Source: Acholeplasma sp. (GTDB lineage: Bacteria > Bacillota_I > Bacilli_A > Acholeplasmatales > Acholeplasmataceae). From it: DNA of 64,000 nt. The notes under the pieces are model-generated. The model saw only the letters and a program-made list of their open reading frames with translations. It had not been told where the DNA came from and searched no databases. The stretch is taken from positions 1 to 64,000 of the forward strand of contig QZKD01000037.1 of NCBI GenBank assembly GCA_003605085.1, read 5' to 3'. Shown in pieces: positions 1-8,172 of this stretch. Position numbers and translations under genes: made by a program. Within the stretch, counting starts at the first letter, position 1. Every line of letters begins with the position of its first letter.

Positions 1-74
1 TCGATGAAGATATTTGCATTGACTGTGGTGCATGCCAAGAAGTTTGCCCAACAGACGCGATTATCGAAGTTTAA
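1..74 (+). CDS. Ferredoxin, C-terminal end (partial)
   Basis: The frame starting at base 3 reads through a C-x2-C-x2-C-x3-CP motif (CIDCGACQEVCP) and stops at a TAA at 72-74. This is the second cluster-binding half of a bacterial 2[4Fe-4S] ferredoxin, a small cytosolic electron carrier. The 5' part lies outside the window. A terminator follows 15 bases later. It may be relevant to the EtfAB/lactate dehydrogenase genes at 38-41 kb, because bifurcating lactate dehydrogenases use reduced ferredoxin, but that link is inference. Confidence 0.85.
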   Translation, partial: DEDICIDCGACQEVCPTDAIIEV

Positions 75-87
75 TGCTTAATTAAGA

Positions 88-118
88 TGAAAAAGGAGCA
101 TGAATGCTCCTTTTTTAT
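88..118. terminator. Bidirectional rho-independent terminator
   Basis: GGAGCA-TGAA-TGCTCC, with an A-run on the left and a T-run on the right, so it can end both the ferredoxin transcript (+) and the lipoprotein operon arriving on the minus strand. Confidence 0.85.
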
Positions 119-126
119 TTTTGTAA

Positions 127-525
127 CTAAAAGCTATATGACATCGATCCCTTGGCATCGTCTCCTACAACGCGTAGACGTGCTCTATTGTCTTGTAATA
201 TCAATTGATTAGTTCCTTCTTGAAGTTCAATGATTCCATCAAGATCGCTAACAATGATCACCTTAAAACGTCCACTAGAAATATCTGTGGAAACAACAAT
301 CGTCAATTCTCCATCGTGATCAAATGATCTCAAGGTATAAATTCCTGAAAAGCGATTAAACTCAATCGAATCATTCCGTTCAACCATACCTAAAAATGAA
401 TACGTATCTCCTGTTGCCAGCATTTTCTCATCATTGTCAAATAATTCTCCATGTTCAGAAAAATTGCATGCAGTAAGCATAAAACTCATGACGAATAACG
501 TGCATAAAATACCTAATTTTTTCAT
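127..525 (-). CDS. Small putative lipoprotein
   Basis: 132 residues. The N-terminus is a typical lipoprotein signal (MKK, hydrophobic core, lipobox LTAC with Cys20), so the mature protein is probably anchored on the outer face of the membrane. The rest is a short acidic, beta-strand-rich domain that I do not recognise. It starts at an ATG 6 bases after a GAGGTAAA ribosome site. It is 2 bases downstream of the TerB-like gene, so the two are co-transcribed and end at the bidirectional terminator. No function can be assigned. Confidence 0.75.
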   Translation of the reverse strand: MKKLGILCTLFVMSFMLTACNFSEHGELFDNDEKMLATGDTYSFLGMVERNDSIEFNRFSGIYTLRSFDHDGELTIVVSTDISSGRFKVIIVSDLDGIIELQEGTNQLILQDNRARLRVVGDDAKGSMSYSF

Positions 526-527
526 GT

Positions 528-1289
528 TTAATTTACCTCAGATTCCGTTCTAAATAACTCATAGTATTCTTTATGTTCATCAAGTCGTTCTTGTGCTGTT
601 CTTAGAACATCCTCAAAATCAAGATGAAAATAACTTAAGATAGGAAAGATTAAATCATATTCAGCTTGTTCAATCTTGAAATCAGCAATCGAAATTAACA
701 ACAATTCTTCCACCACACGACGTACAGCGATAGGACTCATCGCTTTAACTGCTTTATATAAAGCATCAATTGGTATTTTATATGCCATAATTTTTTCTGG
801 ATCCAAGCCTATCATACTGCATAAGACGATGAGCATTTGTACTTCTTGTGGTGTAATGATGCCATCTGCTTCAACCATGTAATGAGCCAAAATCACTAAT
901 ACAATTTGATCAAGTGGCGTGAGTTCGCTCATTAGATTAAAGCTCTTATAAAAGTCTTTATAGTGATTCATATCAAATCCATGAAGAGATGCCATGTAAT
1001 CAATCAGTGATAATTCTTGATGCTTAAGTTTTTTATCGACAGACATCATCGTATACCCCATGCGGAGTACCTCAAGCAATTTCTTATCGCCAATGACGGA
1101 TAAGATATCTTTGATCTCTTCATCGGATAAACGATCGATTGCTTTTAAATCGATATTCATACTTTGAGCAAACATCCAAATCAAATTAAGTTCTTCAAGT
1201 TTAACATCAAGATCAGATGTCACAATCATATTTAGAAATACGATAATCGCTATTTTTTCTTGATCAGAATAATTTTCCATAAACGACAT
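528..1289 (-). CDS. TerB-like tandem-domain protein
   Basis: About 253 residues from the ATG at 1289, preceded by AGAGGTG at good spacing; an upstream in-frame TTG at 1307 lacks such a site. All-helical and soluble. The second half contains a TerB/co-chaperone-like signature (MVEADGIITPQEVQML), and the first half has a similar helical layout, suggesting two copies of the fold. TerB-family domains occur in tellurite/stress-associated proteins of unclear biochemical role. It is translationally close to the downstream lipoprotein. A second TerB-like gene lies at 59241-59732. The family call is tentative. Confidence 0.6.
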   Translation of the reverse strand: MSFMENYSDQEKIAIIVFLNMIVTSDLDVKLEELNLIWMFAQSMNIDLKAIDRLSDEEIKDILSVIGDKKLLEVLRMGYTMMSVDKKLKHQELSLIDYMASLHGFDMNHYKDFYKSFNLMSELTPLDQIVLVILAHYMVEADGIITPQEVQMLIVLCSMIGLDPEKIMAYKIPIDALYKAVKAMSPIAVRRVVEELLLISIADFKIEQAEYDLIFPILSYFHLDFEDVLRTAQERLDEHKEYYELFRTESEVN

Positions 1290-1311
1290 GACATTCACCT
1301 CTTTCAATTTT

Positions 1312-1317
1312 ATTATA
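1312..1317 (-). promoter_or_regulatory. -10 box of TerB-like/lipoprotein operon
   Basis: TATAAT on the minus strand, 23 bases ahead of the start at 1289. The -35 region is only a T-run, immediately after the terminator of the candidate small RNA, so part of the transcription could be read-through. Confidence 0.5.
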
Positions 1318-1333
1318 CTTGATTATGGGAAAA

Positions 1334-1518
1334 GAAAAAACACCAACCGGTGTTTTCATATAAGGTATTCCCCATAGATAATACTACAAGAAATCAATCA
1401 GTTAAAAACGAAAACGTATAAATTTATTGCGAGAATGAAAAACGTAAAACACTTAATTTGAATCCCTAAAAACTAAATGTAACATTTCAAACGAAAACAT
1501 TTATCTATGGGGAATACG
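1334..1518 (-). ncRNA. Candidate structured small RNA (~185 nt)
   Basis: Three elements line up on the minus strand. A promoter (TTGCAC, 17-base spacer, TATACT at 1524-1529) predicts a 5' end near 1518. A perfect 17-bp inverted repeat (1365-1381 and 1501-1517, GTATTCCCCATAGATAA) begins at that 5' end and would close a long-range stem around ~120 nt of AT-rich sequence. A terminator hairpin AAAACACC-GGTT-GGTGTTTT plus T-run follows at 1334-1356. No open reading frame with a ribosome site is present inside. The size and end-closing stem resemble 6S RNA, but I cannot confirm the central bubble. A remnant of a small inverted-repeat element is the alternative. Confidence 0.5.
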
Positions 1519-1523
1519 CCTTC

Positions 1524-1552
1524 AGTATACATCGATATCACTCAATGTGCAA
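1524..1552 (-). promoter_or_regulatory. Promoter of candidate small RNA
   Basis: -35 TTGCAC (1547-1552), 17-base spacer, -10 TATACT (1524-1529). It lies directly after the terminator of the repeat-protein gene, so the transcript is independent of it. Confidence 0.45.
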
Positions 1553-1560
1553 GTGTAATA

Positions 1561-1584
1561 TAAAAAAAGGATCTAACGATCCTC
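1561..1584 (-). terminator. Terminator of repeat-protein gene
   Basis: On the minus strand GGATC-GTTA-GATCC followed by T7. The TAG stop codon of the gene lies within the loop. Confidence 0.75.
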
Positions 1585-2109
1585 ATTTTTCTTTTCATAG
1601 GGTTTCTTTTCAAAAGGTTTTTGATAGGGACGATTTTGTCCTTGACCTTCTCTTGGGGTATAAGGCTTTCTGCCTTCTTGGCCTTCTTTTGGTGTGTAGG
1701 GTTTGCGGAATTCTTGACCTTCTCTTGGTGTGTATGGGGGTCTGCCTTCTTGACCTTCACGTGGAGTATATGGTTTTCTATTATCTTGACCTTCACGTGG
1801 TGTATAAGGTTTTCTGCCTTCTTGACCTTCGCGAGGTGTGAAGGGTTTTCTTCCCTCTTGGCCTTCACGTGGTGTATAAGGCTTTTTAAACTCTCTTGGT
1901 TTAGATGGATCGTAAGGTTTTCTTTCTTCAAAGGGACGCTTGCTGTATGCTTCGCTCTTCGCCATTGAAATCATGGGTTCGTCATCTTTAACAGCCACTT
2001 CCCTCTTGTTGGTGCGTGGCAAATCCGAACGCTTAAATCCTTTTTTATCGTCTCTTTCATCCATGAGTTCGTGATAAGATTTTTTACTGCTCTCTTTGTA
2101 GGTTTTCAC
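1573..2109 (-). CDS. Basic low-complexity protein with seven 12-residue repeats
   Basis: 178 residues. Residues 1-74 are charged and helix-prone. Residues 75-158 hold seven tandem copies of a 12-residue unit close to RKPYTPREGQEG, and the tail is again Lys/Pro/Tyr-rich. There are no signal peptide and no hydrophobic segment. The protein is Arg/Lys-rich and probably disordered, as seen in tails of RNA helicases and pseudouridine synthases, so an RNA-binding role is a guess. It starts at a GTG (2107-2109) with AAGGAAAG upstream at rather long spacing. The gene is monocistronic with its own promoter, a ~100-nt leader and a terminator. Other-frame reading frames here are by-products of the repeat. 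Confidence 0.65.
   Translation of the reverse strand: MKTYKESSKKSYHELMDERDDKKGFKRSDLPRTNKREVAVKDDEPMISMAKSEAYSKRPFEERKPYDPSKPREFKKPYTPREGQEGRKPFTPREGQEGRKPYTPREGQDNRKPYTPREGQEGRPPYTPREGQEFRKPYTPKEGQEGRKPYTPREGQGQNRPYQKPFEKKPYEKKNEDR
1636..1887 (-). repeat. Seven 36-bp in-frame tandem repeats
   Basis: Encodes the 12-residue units. Copies differ mainly at the last two positions (EG, DN, EF, GQ) and by silent changes, so the array is old enough to have diverged but could still vary in copy number. Confidence 0.85.
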
Positions 2110-2149
2110 AAAATTAGTTTCTTTCCTTTTTAGATTTGTTTGGTGATTC

Positions 2150-2190
2150 GTAGGCGTATGTGAGCCAAAAAGTAGCTTTTTTATACGTCT
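2150..2190 (-). promoter_or_regulatory. 5' leader hairpin of repeat-protein gene
   Basis: In the leader RNA a CGTAT/ATACG outer pair (2155-2159, 2183-2187) encloses an AAAAAGCTACTTTTT-type inner stem. It lies between the promoter and the GTG start, so it could act as a leader structure. No known riboswitch is recognised. Confidence 0.3.
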
Positions 2191-2208
2191 AATTTATCCC
2201 TCGAGATA

Positions 2209-2237
2209 ATCTTATAATGATTTCATCATTTTGTCAA
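2209..2237 (-). promoter_or_regulatory. Promoter of repeat-protein gene
   Basis: Perfect -35 TTGACA (2232-2237), 17-base spacer, -10 TAAGAT (2209-2214), about 100 bases ahead of the GTG start. Confidence 0.6.
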
Positions 2238-2252
2238 TTATATCCGACCTCT

Positions 2253-2279
2253 TACAAAAAAATAAGCATAATATGCTCA
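2253..2279 (-). terminator. Terminator at end of operon B (after nagB)
   Basis: On the minus strand AGCAT-ATT-ATGCT followed by TATTTTTTT, overlapping the nagB TGA stop. Confidence 0.7.
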
Positions 2280-3008
2280 TTTTTCTTTTAATTTGGAAGC
2301 TGCGGGTTCATCTAAGATAATTGTGCAGTTCGGATGGAGTTGTAAGATGGATGCAGGTAGCTGGGATGTTACATCACCATAGATCATTTGATGGACCGCT
2401 TCAGCTTTTTCAATACCTGAAGCAATGAGCAATAACTCTTTAGCTCGCATGATGTTTTTTATGCCCATGGTGATGGCATATTTTGGTACATCATCCAGTG
2501 AGCCAAAAAAGCGTGAGTTATCTTTTCGTGTTCGTTCATCTAATGTTACAACGAAAGTTTCATTTCCTAGGGGTGTCCCAGGTTCGTTAAATCCGATATG
2601 ACCATTAGACCCGATACCTAAAACTTGCAAATCAAGCGGGTTCTTTTTTAGCAGTCGATTGTATTCTTTAGCAATCTCATCGATTCTTTCGATGTCGTTA
2701 TCTGGAATGTGAATATTTGCTAGTTGGATATCGATATGTTTAAAAAGATGCTCATTCATAAATGAGTAGTAACTTTGTGAGTGTGACCGAGGGATGCCTA
2801 CATATTCGTCTAAATTAAACGTCATCACATCTTTAAATGAGATTTCTTTTAAACGATAAGCTTTCACTAAACGTTCGTAAAGACCAATCGGTGATGATCC
2901 TGTGGCTAACCCAAGTTTCGCATATGGATTTGACTTTAATAGCGTGATCACTTTTTGTGCTGCTTGATCCGATATCTCGCTGTAATCACGACAGATAATG
3001 ATATTCAT
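2277..3008 (-). CDS. nagB: Glucosamine-6-phosphate deaminase
   Basis: 243 residues, the usual length of Bacillus-type NagB. It converts glucosamine-6-phosphate to fructose-6-phosphate and ammonia in the cytosol, delivering amino sugars to glycolysis. Visible signatures: LATGSSP near 34-40 (phosphate loop), NLDEY with the catalytic-type Asp67, and GIGSNGHIGFNEPG at 131-144 with the His/Glu pair of the ring-opening relay. It is the last gene of operon B, 8 bases after murQ, followed by a terminator. Its substrate requires deacetylation of GlcNAc-6-P, yet no nagA is present in this window. Confidence 0.95.
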   Translation of the reverse strand: MNIIICRDYSEISDQAAQKVITLLKSNPYAKLGLATGSSPIGLYERLVKAYRLKEISFKDVMTFNLDEYVGIPRSHSQSYYSFMNEHLFKHIDIQLANIHIPDNDIERIDEIAKEYNRLLKKNPLDLQVLGIGSNGHIGFNEPGTPLGNETFVVTLDERTRKDNSRFFGSLDDVPKYAITMGIKNIMRAKELLLIASGIEKAEAVHQMIYGDVTSQLPASILQLHPNCTIILDEPAASKLKEK

Positions 3009-3016
3009 GGGGTCTC

Positions 3017-3919
3017 CTAAAAAATAGCTTTTAATGACTCGCGGATGTTTCCGTTATGTTGTTCCAGTAACTCTTTAATCTTTTCAGGTTCTTCAATGTG
3101 GGAGATGATACCAAAAATGGCATATTTGACCGAATTATACTTGGCAAGATATGTTTCAGCAACCTCTTCGGTGCAACCCGTAATTTCCATCACAATATTG
3201 GTTGCTCGAGAGACCAATTTGTTATTTGACATTTGGACATCGATCATTAAATTTTCATAGACTTTCCCAATTTTGACCATCGATGCAGTAGTAATCATGT
3301 TTAGGATCAGTTTTTGGGCGGTCCCCGATTTCATACGTGTAGATCCTGTCAGCGGTTCAGCACCAGTAATGGCTTCGATGGGATAATCTGCCACTTTGGC
3401 AAGTTCAGAGCGTTCTGCTGTGGTAATACACGCCGTTTTCGCACCCACTTCTTTGGCATACTCAACTGCACCGATCACATAAGGTGTTCTACCTGAAGCC
3501 GCAATTCCTAAAACGATATCTTTGTTGGTCAGATGGATCGCTTTTAAGTCTTGATGAGCTTGCCATTTGGAATCTTCCACACCTTCGATGGCATACCGAA
3601 GTGCTTCATCGCCGCCAGCAATAAGTCCAATCACCATATCGTTACCGACACCAAACGTCGGTGGGCATTCAGAGGCATCAAGTACACCAAGTCTTCCACT
3701 TGTGCCCGCACCAATATAGATAAGTCTTCCCCCATGAAAAAAGGCTTCGGTGACATGATCGACGACTAAAGCGATTTGATCAATCGCTTTTTCTACGGCA
3801 AGTGGTACTTTTTTGTCTTCTTCATTGATCATTTTAAGCATGTCTTTAGTACTTGCAATATCGATATTCTTCGTGTTTTCATTGCGTTTTTCTGTGCTGA
3901 TTTTACTGATGTCTACCAT
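3017..3919 (-). CDS. murQ: N-acetylmuramic acid 6-phosphate etherase
   Basis: 300 residues, full length. The SIS-domain lyase cleaves the lactyl ether of MurNAc-6-P, giving GlcNAc-6-P and D-lactate. Signatures: IYIGAGTSGRLGVLDASECPP (residues ~67-86) with Glu84 at the position of the catalytic Glu of E. coli MurQ, and the GSTRMKSGTAQK segment. Its start overlaps the preceding kinase by 7 bases and has a GAGGTGAAATC ribosome site, so the two are translationally coupled. The D-lactate product is the probable link to the LctBCD-type dehydrogenase genes at 38-41 kb. Confidence 0.96.
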   Translation of the reverse strand: MVDISKISTEKRNENTKNIDIASTKDMLKMINEEDKKVPLAVEKAIDQIALVVDHVTEAFFHGGRLIYIGAGTSGRLGVLDASECPPTFGVGNDMVIGLIAGGDEALRYAIEGVEDSKWQAHQDLKAIHLTNKDIVLGIAASGRTPYVIGAVEYAKEVGAKTACITTAERSELAKVADYPIEAITGAEPLTGSTRMKSGTAQKLILNMITTASMVKIGKVYENLMIDVQMSNNKLVSRATNIVMEITGCTEEVAETYLAKYNSVKYAIFGIISHIEEPEKIKELLEQHNGNIRESLKAIF

Positions 3920-4830
3920 GATTTCACCTCGTTTATCGTCCCTAATCCGTGCCAGTAAGCACCCATCACAGATTCAAGGGGGCGTTCTTCCATCTCATAG
4001 TCTTTGAGATGTCTTTTTAGATATTGTTCAAGCGCTTCTTTGACAAAGGGTGCATTTTGAATAAATCCACCGCGAAGCGCAATCTTGATTTTCTCATTTT
4101 GATGAAGATGTGTGGCTGCTCTAACAACCTGAATACCGATACCATAACCCTCTTTGGCCAAGAGGTGATACGCTTCTTTATATTGGAGTGCAAGTTCAGA
4201 AATCGTCTTTGCATAAAGAGACAATTCTGTTTTTGTCTTTTGATAGACATGTTGAACGAGATCTTTGCGAGTTTCAATATGCAACTCTTCCATGAATTTC
4301 TTTTGAAATCTCGTTGGTTTAGCTCCTAAATCAAACATCTTTGTTAATCCCTTGAGTGCTGAGATCACAAGATGATACGCAGAGCCTTCATCACCTAAAA
4401 GATAACCATAGCCACCGATAATCTGTTGTTTCTTCCCATCATCAATCATCAGTGCACTACCTGTACCACTGATCACCATGATGACTCCTTGATCTTTTTG
4501 TCTTTGGATGGAGTATAAGGCAAGCTCAGCATCCGTAATGAGTTCTACAGTCGCGTGATACGTATTTTCAATCGAGGATAAGAATGCTTCTTTATCGTGA
4601 ATATTGGTAGCTCCTGAAATGCCCATAACAATATGAATACGATCAGAGTCTTTCCTACGACTTAAAAGTGCGTGAATGGTCTTATGAATATTTTCCTTGG
4701 CGAGTGATTCTTGAATGGTGAAGTTAGAAAACCCAAATTCAGCACGTTCAATTTCGTTCCCCTGTTCATCAAAGAGTACACCTAATGTGGTTGTTCCCCC
4801 ACCATCAATGCCTAGAATGTAGCGGTTCAT
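3913..4830 (-). CDS. BadF/BadG-family amino-sugar kinase (MurK/NagK-like)
   Basis: 305 residues with the actin-like ATPase fold: phosphate-1 loop GIDGGGTTT at residues 8-16, ISGTGSALMI, and GGYGYLLGDEGSAY. Characterised relatives are GlcNAc kinases and the clostridial MurK, which phosphorylates both MurNAc and GlcNAc. Between nagZ and murQ, it most likely makes MurNAc-6-P (and GlcNAc-6-P) for MurQ and NagB. It overlaps nagZ by 26 bases and murQ by 7. A second paralogue is at 34705-35676. Which kinase takes which sugar cannot be read from sequence. Confidence 0.85.
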   Translation of the reverse strand: MNRYILGIDGGGTTTLGVLFDEQGNEIERAEFGFSNFTIQESLAKENIHKTIHALLSRRKDSDRIHIVMGISGATNIHDKEAFLSSIENTYHATVELITDAELALYSIQRQKDQGVIMVISGTGSALMIDDGKKQQIIGGYGYLLGDEGSAYHLVISALKGLTKMFDLGAKPTRFQKKFMEELHIETRKDLVQHVYQKTKTELSLYAKTISELALQYKEAYHLLAKEGYGIGIQVVRAATHLHQNEKIKIALRGGFIQNAPFVKEALEQYLKRHLKDYEMEERPLESVMGAYWHGLGTINEVKSW

Positions 4831-6394
4831 AATGGACTGGAATCCTCCCTTCTAAACGTAGATCGCCTTTGAGATACCCTAAAAGTACACGAATCGAGTT
4901 TGGGGTATATTCATATAGACAAACATAGTTTTGGATATGTTCAGTATAGTAAAGATCAAAGGGATTACGCATCGCGATGACATGGAGATCTTTTCCTAGT
5001 TTTGATAGTTCATCAATCAGTTTAATCTGTGATGGATAGATATTAGCATTATAGGAAGTCATAATGATTTGATCGACATCTTTTGCTTGTTCAATCACAA
5101 AAGATATATCATCCTCTGAAGGTATAATAGGCACACGTTGTGTCTTTAATTTGGGAAGTTCCTTATGAATATGAGCCACAATATCATATAAACCATCGGT
5201 ATCATCTGCTTGTGTCGTCGCTTTTGGAAGCATGCCAATAAATAGTGCAGACGCCTTAAGTTTTAAAGGTTCTCCCTTGACAAGAGTCAATGCTTTTTTG
5301 ACAATATGATAACTAAAGGCTTGGTGTTCTTTATTTTCAACATGGTGTTTAATGGCTTCATAAGGCTTTTCTAAATCTATAGGTTTGAGCTTAGATTTTG
5401 TGTCAAGCACACGTTTGACACGTTCATCTAAAACATCTAGTGGAAGTTCGTTGGTTTCTATGGCGTGTTTAATTCTTTGGATGGCCTCGATCTGTAAGGG
5501 TTCTGAGTGACAGATACAGACGAGATTTGCCCCTGCTTGAATCGACATAAGCGATGCTTCAACGGTTCCATAGTGATCTTGGATCGCTTTCATTTCCATT
5601 CCGTCGGTGACGATTAAACCTTCGAATCCTAAAGTCTCTCTTAAAAATCCAGTTAAGCATTTTTTTGAAAGTGTGGTAGGTCTTCCCTCTTCGGTGAATG
5701 CTGGAAAATTAATATGGGAGCTCATAAGTGCTCCAATACCTTCTTTAATGGCACGTTTAAAGGGCACAAGTTCAATGGCTTCAAGACGTTCCAATGGATA
5801 ATCCACAGATGGAAGTGCAAGATGTGAATCTAAATGAGTATCTCCATGACCTGGAAAGTGTTTCCCTGTTGCAAAAATATGATTTTGTAATCCTTTGATA
5901 TATTGGATACCATAATCAGCCACACGGATAGGATCATCACTATAACTTCTGACACCAATGACCGGATTTTTAGGATTGTTGTTGACATCGAGCACTGGAG
6001 CTAAATTCATGTTCACTCCTAGAGCAAGCAACTCTTCTCCCATGAAATCTCCCATTTTATATGCATCGTCTAAGCTCCCTGCTGCAGATAATGTCATCGC
6101 TCCAGGGAAGAATGTTGCTCCATGGAAAATCCGGGTCACCATCCCACCTTCTTGGTCAATAGAAATAAACATGGGGATGCCTAAGGTTTCATGCGCTAAT
6201 TTTTGTAAGCTTTGATTGAGTGTGAAGAGTTGTTTTGGATCTTTTGCGTTGCGCGCAAAAAGGATGATGTTACCCACCTTGAGTTCTTTAATCAGATGAA
6301 TGGCATGATCAGTGATATCTACCCCTTCGATACCAAACATCAACAGTTGTCCAATTTTCTCTTCAATGGTCAATCGACTTATGTCATAGTTCAT
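4805..6394 (-). CDS. nagZ: Beta-N-acetylhexosaminidase, GH3 (NagZ)
   Basis: 529 residues. GH3 N-acetylglucosaminidase that removes GlcNAc from the non-reducing end of muropeptides or GlcNAc-MurNAc. The NagZ loop KHFPGHGDT (178-186) followed by DSH (189-191) supplies the family's Asp-His acid/base dyad, and IVTDGMEM carries the nucleophile Asp near 264. A C-terminal domain of ~190 residues follows, as in Bacillus NagZ. There is no signal peptide, so it acts in the cytosol after import, unlike the secreted B. subtilis enzyme. It overlaps namZ and the kinase on either side, pointing to tight coupling of glycan trimming and phosphorylation. Confidence 0.93.
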   Translation of the reverse strand: MNYDISRLTIEEKIGQLLMFGIEGVDITDHAIHLIKELKVGNIILFARNAKDPKQLFTLNQSLQKLAHETLGIPMFISIDQEGGMVTRIFHGATFFPGAMTLSAAGSLDDAYKMGDFMGEELLALGVNMNLAPVLDVNNNPKNPVIGVRSYSDDPIRVADYGIQYIKGLQNHIFATGKHFPGHGDTHLDSHLALPSVDYPLERLEAIELVPFKRAIKEGIGALMSSHINFPAFTEEGRPTTLSKKCLTGFLRETLGFEGLIVTDGMEMKAIQDHYGTVEASLMSIQAGANLVCICHSEPLQIEAIQRIKHAIETNELPLDVLDERVKRVLDTKSKLKPIDLEKPYEAIKHHVENKEHQAFSYHIVKKALTLVKGEPLKLKASALFIGMLPKATTQADDTDGLYDIVAHIHKELPKLKTQRVPIIPSEDDISFVIEQAKDVDQIIMTSYNANIYPSQIKLIDELSKLGKDLHVIAMRNPFDLYYTEHIQNYVCLYEYTPNSIRVLLGYLKGDLRLEGRIPVHYEPLHSRH

Positions 6395-7526
6395 AGATGT
6401 GATAGCGCTCCTTGATTTTTGTAAAAGCTGCTTTGTCCTGCTTTAGTTTCTTTTTAATTTCTTCTAGAGTTAATCCATCTTCACTGGCAAAACGATCACC
6501 CGTTAATAAACTGATAAATGGGGCTCGTCCACCTGAGTAAGGATTGAGGATTTCAAATTCTTTATGCATATGTCTGATCACATCTAAAAGCACATAGCCC
6601 GTATAGACGGGTTCATATAGATCTTTATCTATAAGATAGAGTTCTATACCGTGGCAGAGAATGCCCTGATGCTTAGAAAACATCGGTGTAAAGTATTGAC
6701 TTCGAAAGGCAACACCTTTAAGATTATATGCATTTAATGCTTCTATCACTTCTTCTGCCTTCAGCCAAGGTGCACCAATCAAAGAGAATGGTTTCGTGGT
6801 TCCTCGACCTTCCGACATATTCGTGCCTTCAAATAGACATGTTGCTAAATAATGATACATCGTTTCTAAAGTGGGAATATTAGGAGAGGGTTGTACAAAA
6901 TGACGCCCCGTGGCTAAGAAATCCATCTTGCGTGTCCAACCTTGCATTTTGACAATATCCAGTTGGCACTTAATTCCATATTCTTCATTAAAGAGCATCG
7001 CCAGTTCGCCTATCGTTAACCCATAACGTTGTAAAATGGGATAATATCCGACAAAGGAACGGTAATCAAGATTCAGGATATTCCCTTCCACATGAATGCC
7101 ATCAACCGGATTAGGTCTATCAAGGACTACAAAATGTTTGTTATATTCAGCACATGCGCTCATCGCATAAGCCATCGTATATAAATAGGTGTAATAGCGT
7201 GTACCCACATCTTGGATATCAAAAAAGAGTACATCAAGGATATCGAGCATTTCTTTGGTGGGACGACGTGTTTTCCCGTAGAGAGAATAGACATATGCTT
7301 TCGTCTTTTCGTCGACATAAGGTTCAAGCTCAACACCTGCTTGTACATTCCCACGAATCCCATGCTCAGGTGAGAATAAAGCTACTAAATTCACCTTTTC
7401 ACTTAATATATCAATGGTTGAGCGGAAATGATCATCAACCCCCGTAGGATTGGTGATTAAGCCAACACGTTTTCCTTCGAATAAGTGCATGTATTCACTT
7501 ATGTTTTCTAAACCAACTTTAATCAT
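6384..7526 (-). CDS. namZ: Exo-beta-N-acetylmuramidase, DUF1343/GH171 (NamZ)
   Basis: 380 residues and a close fit to the DUF1343 family (B. subtilis YbbC/NamZ), which removes MurNAc from the non-reducing end of peptide-free peptidoglycan chains. Conserved blocks: GLITNPTGVD, ALFSPEHGIRG, FFDIQDVGTRYYTYLYT, VLDRPNPV and EGTNMSEGRGTTKPF. There is no signal peptide, so it is cytosolic, paired with NagZ (overlap 11 bases). Alternating NamZ and NagZ action would degrade imported GlcNAc-MurNAc oligomers to monosaccharides. It starts at an ATG after TAGGAGAACGTC and overlaps the upstream yesL-like gene by 8 bases. Confidence 0.93.
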   Translation of the reverse strand: MIKVGLENISEYMHLFEGKRVGLITNPTGVDDHFRSTIDILSEKVNLVALFSPEHGIRGNVQAGVELEPYVDEKTKAYVYSLYGKTRRPTKEMLDILDVLFFDIQDVGTRYYTYLYTMAYAMSACAEYNKHFVVLDRPNPVDGIHVEGNILNLDYRSFVGYYPILQRYGLTIGELAMLFNEEYGIKCQLDIVKMQGWTRKMDFLATGRHFVQPSPNIPTLETMYHYLATCLFEGTNMSEGRGTTKPFSLIGAPWLKAEEVIEALNAYNLKGVAFRSQYFTPMFSKHQGILCHGIELYLIDKDLYEPVYTGYVLLDVIRHMHKEFEILNPYSGGRAPFISLLTGDRFASEDGLTLEEIKKKLKQDKAAFTKIKERYHIYEL

Positions 7527-8160
7527 GACGTTCTCCTAGGGATATGATATAGTTCGTCGCTTTTTCGTGAACGAAAACAGCAAGAACCATGGGAATGGAT
7601 AAGCCTCCAAATATAGCAAACAACATCGTCACTTGTGTCAACATAAGTGCGAAGGGAATGAGATGTATCAACATCAGTAAAATCGTTCTAAGAAAATATT
7701 TTCCCGATAGTGCAAACGCTAGTTTCATCATCAAACCTAGTTTTAATCTCGGATACGTCGTCACAATGGGCAGTGTATATAATGTCACCACAAAGACTAC
7801 AAACAAGAAAGCAAACGCGATGTAATATCCGATTTGATAAAACAACGTTTCATGGCTAGAAAGTACGTTGACGTAATAGGTCACATTATAATAGCCTAAT
7901 AAAAGAACAATGATCAAGATCAATCCGATTTGAAGTTTGCGCATGAAATCCGCTTTGAAAAAGGCAAAATAACTTGAAAATAAGCGAACTTCATTTTTGT
8001 GGGTATACTCATAAAAGAGTTTATACCCAGCTGCAAGCGAGGGAAACAAAGTGATTAAAGGAATTGACGTTAAAATCATCAAAACGTTGATCATGATGAT
8101 TCGAATCACCCAGTCTGCGATGCGATTTATTTTTTGATAGATGGATGACTCGTAGTTCAT
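7519..8160 (-). CDS. YesL-family (DUF624) membrane protein
   Basis: 213 residues with about five hydrophobic segments and the N-terminal layout of the DUF624/YesL family, which is regularly encoded beside carbohydrate ABC permeases. The biochemical role of the family is unknown; an accessory function in uptake is assumed. It sits between the permease pair and namZ with a good GGAGGATTTT ribosome site, 12 bases after the permease stop. Confidence 0.8.
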   Translation of the reverse strand: MNYESSIYQKINRIADWVIRIIMINVLMILTSIPLITLFPSLAAGYKLFYEYTHKNEVRLFSSYFAFFKADFMRKLQIGLILIIVLLLGYYNVTYYVNVLSSHETLFYQIGYYIAFAFLFVVFVVTLYTLPIVTTYPRLKLGLMMKLAFALSGKYFLRTILLMLIHLIPFALMLTQVTMLFAIFGGLSIPMVLAVFVHEKATNYIISLGERHD

Positions 8161-8172
8161 AAAATCCTCCGA

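Noticed and set aside
1365-1517. Short CRISPR-like or mobile-element repeat
   Set aside because: Only one inverted pair, no direct repeats or target duplication, and the pair fits promoter and terminator positions of a small RNA.
1542-1931. Alternative minus-strand and plus-strand frames across the repeat array (up to 129 codons)
   Set aside because: The 36-bp repeat keeps all frames open; only the 1573-2109 frame has a promoter, ribosome site and a terminator placed at its stop.
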